The notes under the pieces are model-generated. The model made no database searches. It was not told the origin of the DNA and worked only from the letters and a program-made list of their open reading frames with translations. 64,000 nucleotides of DNA from CAVQEK01 sp963711495 (GTDB lineage Bacteria; Bacteroidota; Bacteroidia; Cytophagales; Cyclobacteriaceae): contig CAVQEK010000003.1 in the NCBI GenBank assembly GCA_963711495.1, positions 124,001 to 188,000 on the forward strand, in the 5' to 3' direction. Below, one piece after another: positions 46,609-53,032 of this stretch. The first letter of the stretch is position 1, and the number at the start of each line of letters is the position of its first letter. The position numbers and the translations under genes are program-made.

Positions 46609-46639
46609 TGAAAATGTCTTGGTCTGTGAAAATTTCTTG
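46609..46639. repeat. Tandem 13-base direct repeats
   Basis: TGAAAATGTCTTG (46609-46621) and TGAAAATTTCTTG (46627-46639), period 18, one mismatch. They stand between the DUF1761 end and the DUF4397 start, and could bind a regulator. The remaining 46386-46748 bases hold no gene. Confidence 0.45.
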
Positions 46640-46748
46640 ACATCTGTAGAAAAATCTTCTCGTGGCATTTCGAATTAAAATATTGATTATGAATTAGAAA
46701 TGAAGTACAGGGCAATCAATTCTATAGGACTGTTTAACCTCTGGCTAT

Positions 46749-47183
46749 TTATGCTGCTTGTTTATCTGTTTTTCTCCAGGCACCCAGAATAAAACCAGCC
46801 AGCGTCAATGCAACCATATCATAACCGCCGGTAATCCAGGACAGGACGTAAGGATTTTGAGCAAACATATCGGAGGTCATCCTCGAAAGAAAAACAAATG
46901 AAAAGGAGATTAAGAGTCCAATTCCCGCTCCATGAAGACCTGACCGGACATTGAGTTTGGTAAACAGCCAGGCCAGGACATAAAGCGGCACCACCGTGGC
47001 AATAACATTTGTGATCCAGATTCCTGCCCCCGGTGGATTGGCGTTGATCGTGGCCTCATCCAGTCCGACCATTTTCATCCAGGGGGTACCGAAAAGGGGA
47101 CCGTACCATAAAAATCCCAGGGCAGTTAAAACAACAAAACTGGCCAATATGGCCCAGTGATTGATTTTTAAGGAAGCATTCAT
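46749..47183 (-). CDS. DUF1761 membrane protein
   Basis: 144 residues with four membrane segments. LTALGFLWYGPLFGTPWMK and the Met/Ala-rich helices define the DUF1761 family, whose function is unknown. A relative lies at 43960-44373. Confidence 0.82.
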   Translation of the reverse strand: MNASLKINHWAILASFVVLTALGFLWYGPLFGTPWMKMVGLDEATINANPPGAGIWITNVIATVVPLYVLAWLFTKLNVRSGLHGAGIGLLISFSFVFLSRMTSDMFAQNPYVLSWITGGYDMVALTLAGFILGAWRKTDKQAA

Positions 47184-47332
47184 GATTGTGTTAGGTTTTG
47201 TTTAACAAAAGATAGCAATTTTTTCAGGGCATACGCGGAGTAATGACAAAAAATTGATGCGCATAGGAAAGTCAGCTCGGTGATAATGTTTTGGTTTTTA
47301 AGCCATTATTTGGTAATGGACACGATACGGAG

Positions 47333-47500
47333 TTAATCCGACACCTGTCCGGTTTTTACAAAAGTTTTGATAATATCAACATGCATTCGATCTGTTAAAC
47401 GTTTGGAGTAATGCACCTTTTTAACCAACAGACCCTTGTCGACCAGAAATTCTGCCGGCATGGTCGTCAGTGATTCACTTTCTGCAGGTGGGCGGGCAAT
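47333..47500 (-). pseudogene. Decayed peroxiredoxin-like (AhpC/TSA) C-terminus
   Basis: The minus-strand frame open from 47500 encodes PPAESESLTTMPAEFLVDKG, then LLVKKVHYSKRLTDRM and a final helix to TAA at 47333. This resembles the C-terminal half of AhpC/TSA-like peroxiredoxins, where (L/M)PAxFLID...HYG...DR/H precedes the last helix. Just upstream, a different frame is open (47588-47469, ending KNKLPAHLQKVNH) without a start, which fits a frameshifted remnant. No catalytic cysteine region is found. The identification is by eye and modest. Confidence 0.42.
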
Positions 47501-47593
47501 TTATTTTTATATACCTGATAAGATGTTTGAACAAAAGAAGTTAGGTGGCTGACAACAAATCCGGAATCAACACCGAGGTATCGTCTCACCAAA

Positions 47594-48031
47594 TCACCCC
47601 AAAATCCTATTATCCAGACTATATTTCCCGGGTCCGGCTGCTAAAATTGCCAAAAAGCTCCCCAGGTAGGCGTAAACCAGTTCGGCATGGCCGTCGGCAA
47701 AAGAAAAGCCGTGCAAAACGGTAAATACCACCAAAAGATTGAAGGCAACAATAAGGGCCGCCGGACGGGTAGCCAGCCCAATAATGATAAGGATGGTGCA
47801 AATGCCATCGGATAATGTCGCATACATTAAGCTCGGCGTTGCGCCAATATGCAAAGGATTTGGAAAGTGGGTTTGCATTTGGGAAAAGGTGAATAGTTTT
47901 TCTATGCCATGCTTGTAAAATAAGCTGAATCCCAGCCACACGCGCAGCAGCAACAGTCCAAAGTCAACATTCAGGGGAAGAAAGCTAAGTTTTAAGATCT
48001 TTTTCATTTTTATGATGGGTCGGTTTTTCAT
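47594..48031 (-). CDS. DoxX-family membrane protein
   Basis: 145 residues, four hydrophobic helices, with LLLRVWLGFSLFYKHGIEKL and ATLSDGICTILIIIGLATR as the DoxX signature (an alternative ATG at 48007 would drop 8 residues). DoxX-like proteins are linked to quinone-dependent or redox processes, but the role of this one is not known. The peroxiredoxin remnant follows the stop, so a small redox operon may have decayed here. Confidence 0.82.
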   Translation of the reverse strand: MKNRPIIKMKKILKLSFLPLNVDFGLLLLRVWLGFSLFYKHGIEKLFTFSQMQTHFPNPLHIGATPSLMYATLSDGICTILIIIGLATRPAALIVAFNLLVVFTVLHGFSFADGHAELVYAYLGSFLAILAAGPGKYSLDNRILG

Positions 48032-48251
48032 AAAGTCGGAAAAAATGCCAATAAATCCAAGTGTGCGAAACCTCTGCCTTGTTGTTGTAATTCAGACATT
48101 GCATTTCCAACACATCAGAGTCCTCTGCGAGAGACATCTGATGGGAATTTGTAGTTATTTGGTTTTTAGAACAGGACGATATGTGGAGTAAAAAGAGCGC
48201 TGGCAGCCGATCTCCGCACAACTGAAAAAATACTAACTTTTGATAGGTGGA

Positions 48252-48290
48252 AAGACTCTTCGCTCCATTCCATTCCGCTCAGGGTGACGA
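48252..48290 (-). repeat. Possible dispersed repeat fragment
   Basis: The segment ending CCGCTCAGGGTGACGA resembles the CTCCGCTCAGGGTGACA repeat that is scattered through many Bacteroidota and Chlorobi genomes. Only one copy lies in the window, so the call rests on memory. The other bases of 48032-48371 hold no gene. Confidence 0.3.
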
Positions 48291-48371
48291 TTTATTTTGG
48301 ACCAGCATGTGACTGAAAAATAATGCCTTTGGAGCATTTAACTCAATATTGCGTTTTATAATTAATAAATT

Positions 48372-48404
48372 AGTTGTATAACTCAAAAGTAAGTTATAAA
48401 TTTG
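48372..48404 (+). promoter_or_regulatory. Putative BlaI operator and leaderless promoter
   Basis: AGTTGTATAACT (48372-48383) is an inverted repeat AGTT-N4-AACT. A second AGTTATAA half-site follows. TAAATTTG at 48397-48404 fits the TAnnTTTG -7 box and ends four bases before the blaI ATG, so transcription would start close to or inside the start codon. The dyad would overlap the -33 region, as expected for an autorepressor. Confidence 0.45.
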
Positions 48405-48408
48405 ATTT

Positions 48409-48780
48409 ATGGAAAGTTTAACAAAAAGAGAGGAACGAATACTGCAAGTCCTCTGGAAGATTAAAAAAGGTTTTGTCAATGATGTCATTGATCAAATACC
48501 ATCCCCAAAACCGCCTTACACCACGGTGTCATCCATCATCCGCATACTGGAAAACAAGGGATACGTAAAGCATAAAGCTTACGGAAAAACGCATGAATAT
48601 TATCCCGCGATGTCCAAACTGGCCTATAAAAAGTTCGCTCTGAAGAACTTCATGGCTGATTATTTCGAAGGCTCCCTGGAAAATGTAGTTTCTTTTATGG
48701 TGCAGGAGAAGGAACTTTCGGATGAAGAATTGACTGAGATATCTCAATACATTGACCATCTCAAATCTAAAAAACAATGA
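48409..48780 (+). CDS. BlaI/MecI/CopY-family repressor
   Basis: 123-residue winged-helix repressor, MESLTKREERILQVLW followed by PYTTVSSIIRILENKGYVKH, the DNA-recognition helix-turn-helix of the BlaI family, and a helical C-terminal dimer domain. In the BlaI/BlaR1 scheme the membrane peptidase inactivates the repressor on signal. Its stop overlaps the start of the M56 gene by four bases, so they are a translationally coupled pair. It is not necessarily for beta-lactams, as no beta-lactamase is nearby. Confidence 0.92.
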   Translation: MESLTKREERILQVLWKIKKGFVNDVIDQIPSPKPPYTTVSSIIRILENKGYVKHKAYGKTHEYYPAMSKLAYKKFALKNFMADYFEGSLENVVSFMVQEKELSDEELTEISQYIDHLKSKKQ

Positions 48781-50231
48781 AAGAGTTCCTGATTTATTTG
48801 TTGGAAGTTTCGGTTTGCCAAGCGGGGTTTTACCTGTTGTATCGCTTATTTTACACCAATCTGCCGTATTTCCAGGTGAACAGATTTTATCTGATTGGTA
48901 CAACAATGTTGAGCTTTGTGATCCCTCTGCTGAGTATTGGTATTTACTATGCGAATGATGACAACAACGTCGTTTCTCCGTTGGCTGCATGGTTAGATTT
49001 CAGGGCCGCCCTTTCATCGAGTGATTTGGTCAATAATACGCCAGTACTGAATGCACCTACATTTTCGTGGAATTTAATCCTTTCTTCCGGACTCTTACTG
49101 ATCTATGTGGTCGGTTGTCTTTTGCTGACTTTTAAATTGTGCCAGGGCGTGTGGAAAGTTATTCATTTGGTCAGGAACAACAACATTCAGGACCGGGCTA
49201 ATTGTAAAGTCGTCACCATCGATCGGGGACCGGCCTTTTTCTCTTTCTCACGATTCATATTCATCAATCGAAATGCATGTCAATTGGACGATGATGAAGT
49301 TTCGAGTGTTCTGCTCCACGAAAGCGTTCACATTCGGCAAAAGCATTCCTATGATCTGATTTTCATGGAAATTGCCAGCATTGCTTGTTGGTTCAATCCG
49401 TTCATTTACAAAATTCGCACGGCCATCGGCGAAGTTCACGAGTATCTGGCTGACCGAGAAGTTATACATCACCACTACAACATCGACAATTATTCGTCCC
49501 TCATATTAAAATTATCAAAGACAAAAAATCCCATGCACCTGGTCCATCAGTTTTCGATGATCAGCATGAAAAAGCGCATGGGGATGTTGTATCTTAAAAA
49601 ACCAAAAAAAATGCATGCACTGAAATTCTTATTCATTCTTCCAGCCCTGGCTTTATTGATAGCCATATTTTCCTGCACGGACAAAACCGAACCGGCCAGT
49701 CCGAAAAATAATGCCACGGCTCAAACCGAGGGACGACCATTGATTATTAACCATATTTCCTGGAGCGGCAATACACTCTATTCATCCGAATTCCTGACAA
49801 AAAAGCTTGGCATCCAGGTGGGTGATGTCTATAGTAAGCAAAAAATAGAAGATAAGCTCAACTATAAGCCTGACGGCAGTAATCTTGGCGCGCTCTATAT
49901 GGATAAAGGATATATGTATTTCACTTTGAAACCCAAGGAATCATTTGTGGGCAGTAACAAGGTAGATCTTAACTTTAAAATATATGAAGGGCCAATAGTC
50001 AAAGTTGATAAGATCCTCGTTCAGGGAAATCATAAAACATCCACTTCCAAGATCAGTAAAATGATTGAGTTAAAGCACGGTCAGGTTTTTAGCAGGGAAA
50101 AGCTTATTCAATCCCAGAAAAATCTGGCAGCAAGCGGACTATTTGTTCCGACTGATATAGCCATGAATCCACTTCCCCATGCCGAAGACAACCAACTTGT
50201 AGATATCGAATTTGTATTGCAGGAAAAATAA
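48777..50231 (+). CDS. M56 (BlaR1-type) metallopeptidase fused to two POTRA domains
   Basis: 484 residues. The membrane M56 peptidase covers about 1-300 with four hydrophobic segments, the zinc motif LLHESVHIRQKH (His181-Glu182-x-x-His185) and a further acidic region GEVHEYLADREV (Glu219/Glu222). The fourth helix is followed, from residue 321, by two periplasmic POTRA-like domains: SGNTLYSSEFLTKKLGI, YMDKGYMYFTLKP and KIYEGP for the first; VQGNHKTSTSKI, GQVFSREKLIQSQKNL and NPLPHAEDNQLVDIEFV for the second. These match the POTRA pattern of Bacteroidota BamA. In relatives the sensor module is a penicillin-binding or TonB domain, so the sensed signal is probably different here. Confidence 0.88.
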   Translation: MKEFLIYLLEVSVCQAGFYLLYRLFYTNLPYFQVNRFYLIGTTMLSFVIPLLSIGIYYANDDNNVVSPLAAWLDFRAALSSSDLVNNTPVLNAPTFSWNLILSSGLLLIYVVGCLLLTFKLCQGVWKVIHLVRNNNIQDRANCKVVTIDRGPAFFSFSRFIFINRNACQLDDDEVSSVLLHESVHIRQKHSYDLIFMEIASIACWFNPFIYKIRTAIGEVHEYLADREVIHHHYNIDNYSSLILKLSKTKNPMHLVHQFSMISMKKRMGMLYLKKPKKMHALKFLFILPALALLIAIFSCTDKTEPASPKNNATAQTEGRPLIINHISWSGNTLYSSEFLTKKLGIQVGDVYSKQKIEDKLNYKPDGSNLGALYMDKGYMYFTLKPKESFVGSNKVDLNFKIYEGPIVKVDKILVQGNHKTSTSKISKMIELKHGQVFSREKLIQSQKNLAASGLFVPTDIAMNPLPHAEDNQLVDIEFVLQEK

Positions 50232-50441
50232 GACAATTTTCTTGTTTTGATTTGGTATCCAAATTGTTTGAATCAAATATTCCGTATACTGAATCTTGGT
50301 CCGTTCCTAAACTATGTAGTGGAAAGTTAAAGCGTCACCAAGAAAGCATTCTTTCTATTTCCTCTTTCTCTAATAAAGCATATTCCTACAGCGTAATGCT
50401 GTACCGCAGTCATACAGATTTCTGGTTATCTATATATTTGA

Positions 50442-51248
50442 TTATTTCAGGCCGGTTAATTCCAGGCTTAAATCCCAAAGTCGTTTTCTGGCTTGCTGGT
50501 CATATGCCTGGGGTTCTGCTTTGGCCTCGGCTTTTACATTGAAGTATTTTCCTGTAACACCATCGAGCGATGGGGAAACTGCCAGATACATTTCAGCATC
50601 GGCGCCGCTTTCAGGCTCTCCCCACGGCTTGATTCCCGAATTTCTAACCATATTGGTATCCAAATATGTCCCGGGATGCAAACTGTTGACGGTTATTTTT
50701 TCATCTTTTAATTGTTCTGCCAGGTCGAACGTAAACATAATCAATGCCAGCTTGCTTTGACAATATGCCCTGGTGGAATCAAAATTCTTTTCGAGCATAA
50801 TATCTTCGAAATTGATGGCTTGCTGTCCGGCAGAGCTTACATTTACGATCCTGGATGAAGCAGCTTTTTTTAGGGCCGGCACCAACAACTGCGTCAGAAG
50901 AAAAGGGGCAAGGTAATTGACTGCGAAACGTAGTTCATAACCATCCTGGCTGTTTCGCGGATCTGCCATGCCGACACCGGCATTATTGATCAACACATCG
51001 AGGCTTGGATATTGATCAAGGATTTCCTCCGCCATTTGACGTACTTCTTTTAATGCCGAGAAATCTGCTGTTACGCCTTCTATTTGATCATTGCCGGACT
51101 TGGTTTTTAATTCATTGATCACGCTATCTAATTTTTCTTTATTTCGTCCGTGGATTACCACATGGGCATTTTGTTTGGCCAGTTGCAATGCAGTTAACTT
51201 ACCGATGCCATCGGTTGATCCTGTAATGAAGATGGTTTGATCGTTCAT
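50442..51248 (-). CDS. SDR-family oxidoreductase in ECF41 cluster
   Basis: 268-residue classical SDR: TGSTDGIG (9-16), NNAG (88-91), catalytic Ser139 (VSSA), Tyr162 and Lys166 (YCQSK). It is the oxidoreductase member of the ECF41 neighbourhood, 74 bases after the carboxymuconolactone decarboxylase gene. The substrate is unknown. Two TTTAAA-centred sequences precede it, so it may have its own control as well. Confidence 0.85.
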   Translation of the reverse strand: MNDQTIFITGSTDGIGKLTALQLAKQNAHVVIHGRNKEKLDSVINELKTKSGNDQIEGVTADFSALKEVRQMAEEILDQYPSLDVLINNAGVGMADPRNSQDGYELRFAVNYLAPFLLTQLLVPALKKAASSRIVNVSSAGQQAINFEDIMLEKNFDSTRAYCQSKLALIMFTFDLAEQLKDEKITVNSLHPGTYLDTNMVRNSGIKPWGEPESGADAEMYLAVSPSLDGVTGKYFNVKAEAKAEPQAYDQQARKRLWDLSLELTGLK

Positions 51249-51261
51249 GAGTTTTAATTTT

Positions 51262-51290
51262 TTTAAAGTAACGACTACCTTTAAAGTAAG
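51262..51290 (-). promoter_or_regulatory. TTTAAA-centred dyads upstream of SDR
   Basis: CTACC-TTTAAA-GTAAG (51275-51290) is a near-perfect dyad and a second TTTAAAGTAAC (51262-51272) lies alongside. The TACTTTAAAGTA-like pattern is what I expect for HxlR-family operators, but no HxlR gene is in the window. It lies 14-42 bases before the SDR start. Confidence 0.4.
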
Positions 51291-51322
51291 TGCATTTTAG
51301 AACAATAATAATAGCAATATGT

Positions 51323-51793
51323 TCAGGTTTTATAACTGCCTGGTATGGTACCGAAACTCACCATCAACCGGTTCCAGCCATTGATTTGCGCAATCACCAG
51401 TGAAAGACTGGCGATTTGTGCTTTAGAAAAGAAGCGGTTCAATTGCTTAAAAACAACCGGTAATTGGTTTTCCTGCATATTGGTCAGGATTTCTGTAAAT
51501 GACAGCACAATTTTTTCTTCTTCAGTAAAGCAAGGCGCTTCCTGCCAGGCTGCAATCAAATTGAGACGATAATGATCCTCACCCGATTTTAGGGCTTCTT
51601 TGAAGTGCATATCGAGACAGTAACCACAGCCATTGATTTGCGATGCCCTGATTTTCATCAAATGCATTAATGATTTTTTTAATCCGCTTTGTGCGAGAAA
51701 TTTTTCAGAAACCAACATTCCGTCAAGGATCCCTTTGGGTAAATCATGATGTGCAATTCTTTCCATAAATTTTAATTGGTCAAGATGAAACAT
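51323..51793 (-). CDS. Carboxymuconolactone decarboxylase/AhpD-like protein
   Basis: 156 residues (an alternative ATG at 51766 gives 147). The AhpD-like CxxC site is GCGYCLDMH (Cys56, Cys59, His63), the redox-active motif of carboxymuconolactone-decarboxylase/peroxidase-like proteins. It follows the ECF41 sigma gene and has a promoter matching that of the sigma gene, so it is the likely main target of the sigma factor. A role in peroxide or organic hydroperoxide handling is inference from the family. Confidence 0.9.
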   Translation of the reverse strand: MFHLDQLKFMERIAHHDLPKGILDGMLVSEKFLAQSGLKKSLMHLMKIRASQINGCGYCLDMHFKEALKSGEDHYRLNLIAAWQEAPCFTEEEKIVLSFTEILTNMQENQLPVVFKQLNRFFSKAQIASLSLVIAQINGWNRLMVSFGTIPGSYKT

Positions 51794-51844
51794 GCTCCGG
51801 TAGTCAACAACATGTTGGTTCTTACCGGATCTTTACCCAAAGAA

Positions 51845-51871
51845 GACCGTTTTACATTTTTTTTCGTGACG
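51845..51871 (-). promoter_or_regulatory. ECF41-type promoter of the decarboxylase gene
   Basis: On the minus strand CGTCAC, 16 bases, then CGGTC; the shared pattern is GTCACGAA-N9-AAAAC-N2-TC, identical in spacing to the promoter before the sigma gene. The known ECF41 consensus is TGTCACA-N16-CGTC, so the -35 part fits well and the -10 part roughly. Confidence 0.65.
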
Positions 51872-51877
51872 AAGATC

Positions 51878-52756
51878 TCAATTTTTTTTAAGGTGATTTA
51901 GTTTTTCCGGATTGACCATAATAAAAATTTGATCAATTTGGTTTTCTTTAATTTTAAAGATCATGCAGCGATAGGTCTTGCCAGACCGGATGAAAATCAG
52001 TGCCGATAAATGGTTTACAATGCTGATCTGTATTTGAGTATCAGGATAAGTGAATTTTTTCAAAATGCCCTGTAACATCTTAATGCCCCGCAATTTTCCT
52101 GAAATAATATTTCTGGACGCAGAAATATACGGACCGCCATCGGAATAGATCTTGACATCTTCCGCCAATAATTGTTCCAGACGATCGAGGTTGGCATTGC
52201 CGATAGCTTCTGAAAGATCATTGACAAAAACCTGGTCTGCAGATGATATTTTCATTTGAAAGGCTGGTGCATCCTGAAGCTTGGTTTTTGCTCTTTTCAA
52301 TAATTGACGAGAATGTACTGTAGTAATGGACAGGATTCCTGAGATTTCTTCGTGCGAATAGTTAAAACTTTCTTTTAGAATAAAAACAGCTCTTTCAGTA
52401 GGATTGAGTTTTTCCAATAAAACCAACAGGGTATATTCCAATATTTGTTTCCTATCGACCTGATTGTAAACTGATGATTCGGTAATAATGGGTTCCGGAA
52501 GCCACCTGCCCGGATAAGTTTCATTTTTTACCCTCAGCAGTTGTTTGTAACTGATCGAATTATTGATCACTGAACGGATAAGATACGCTTTTTCATTTTG
52601 CACATGGTTCTGATTGGTGGTGGTATATTTGATCAGCACGTCCTGGATAATATCTTCAGCTTGCATTGCATCGCCTAAAATATTATAAGCATAAGGAAAA
52701 AGGAGGGATTGATAGGAAACTAAATTAACCTGGTCATTTATAGATAATTTTTCCAT
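51878..52756 (-). CDS. ECF41-group sigma factor with fused SnoaL-like domain
   Basis: 292 residues from ATG 52756 (a TTG at 52768 is also in frame). Sigma region 2 (FPYAYNILGDAMQAEDIIQD) and region 4 (ERAVFILKESFNYSHEEISG) are followed by a fused C-terminal SnoaL-like domain that controls activity in this group. The linker WLPEP, the DGG motif (SDGGPY) and the NPEKL C-terminal motif (NPDKL in most members) mark the ECF41 group. There is no anti-sigma gene, as expected. The two genes downstream are the classic ECF41 partners, and its own promoter resembles theirs, so it is probably autoregulated. Confidence 0.93.
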   Translation of the reverse strand: MEKLSINDQVNLVSYQSLLFPYAYNILGDAMQAEDIIQDVLIKYTTTNQNHVQNEKAYLIRSVINNSISYKQLLRVKNETYPGRWLPEPIITESSVYNQVDRKQILEYTLLVLLEKLNPTERAVFILKESFNYSHEEISGILSITTVHSRQLLKRAKTKLQDAPAFQMKISSADQVFVNDLSEAIGNANLDRLEQLLAEDVKIYSDGGPYISASRNIISGKLRGIKMLQGILKKFTYPDTQIQISIVNHLSALIFIRSGKTYRCMIFKIKENQIDQIFIMVNPEKLNHLKKN

Positions 52757-52813
52757 AATCGAATTCAAAATTTGTCAAACAAACAATTTAAAACTAAAGG
52801 TCATAACAATAAG

Positions 52814-52840
52814 GAGTGTTTTGGTACCGTGTTCGTGACA
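52814..52840 (-). promoter_or_regulatory. ECF41-type promoter of the sigma gene
   Basis: On the minus strand TGTCAC, 16 bases, then CACTC, 58 bases before the ATG at 52756. It shares GTCACGAA-N9-AAAAC-N2-TC with the decarboxylase promoter, consistent with autoregulation. Confidence 0.65.
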
Positions 52841-53032
52841 ACATTTAAATTTTTTTTCTTCGCATCCATGGTTTTATATTTCCGCGAATTAACTGGTCAA
52901 TTTCGAAATCTCATTGGTCAAGAAAATGATGGATTTTCTTGATAAGAAAGATTTTTAAAAATACTGAACTGCTCAAAAAGCACTTTTGTTATCTGTAAGA
53001 ATAATACATTTTTTAATCCAAAGATCTTTTAG

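Noticed and set aside
47619..47939. Alternative minus-strand open frame inside doxX
   Set aside because: The DoxX frame has family motifs and membrane helices; the other is a shadow.
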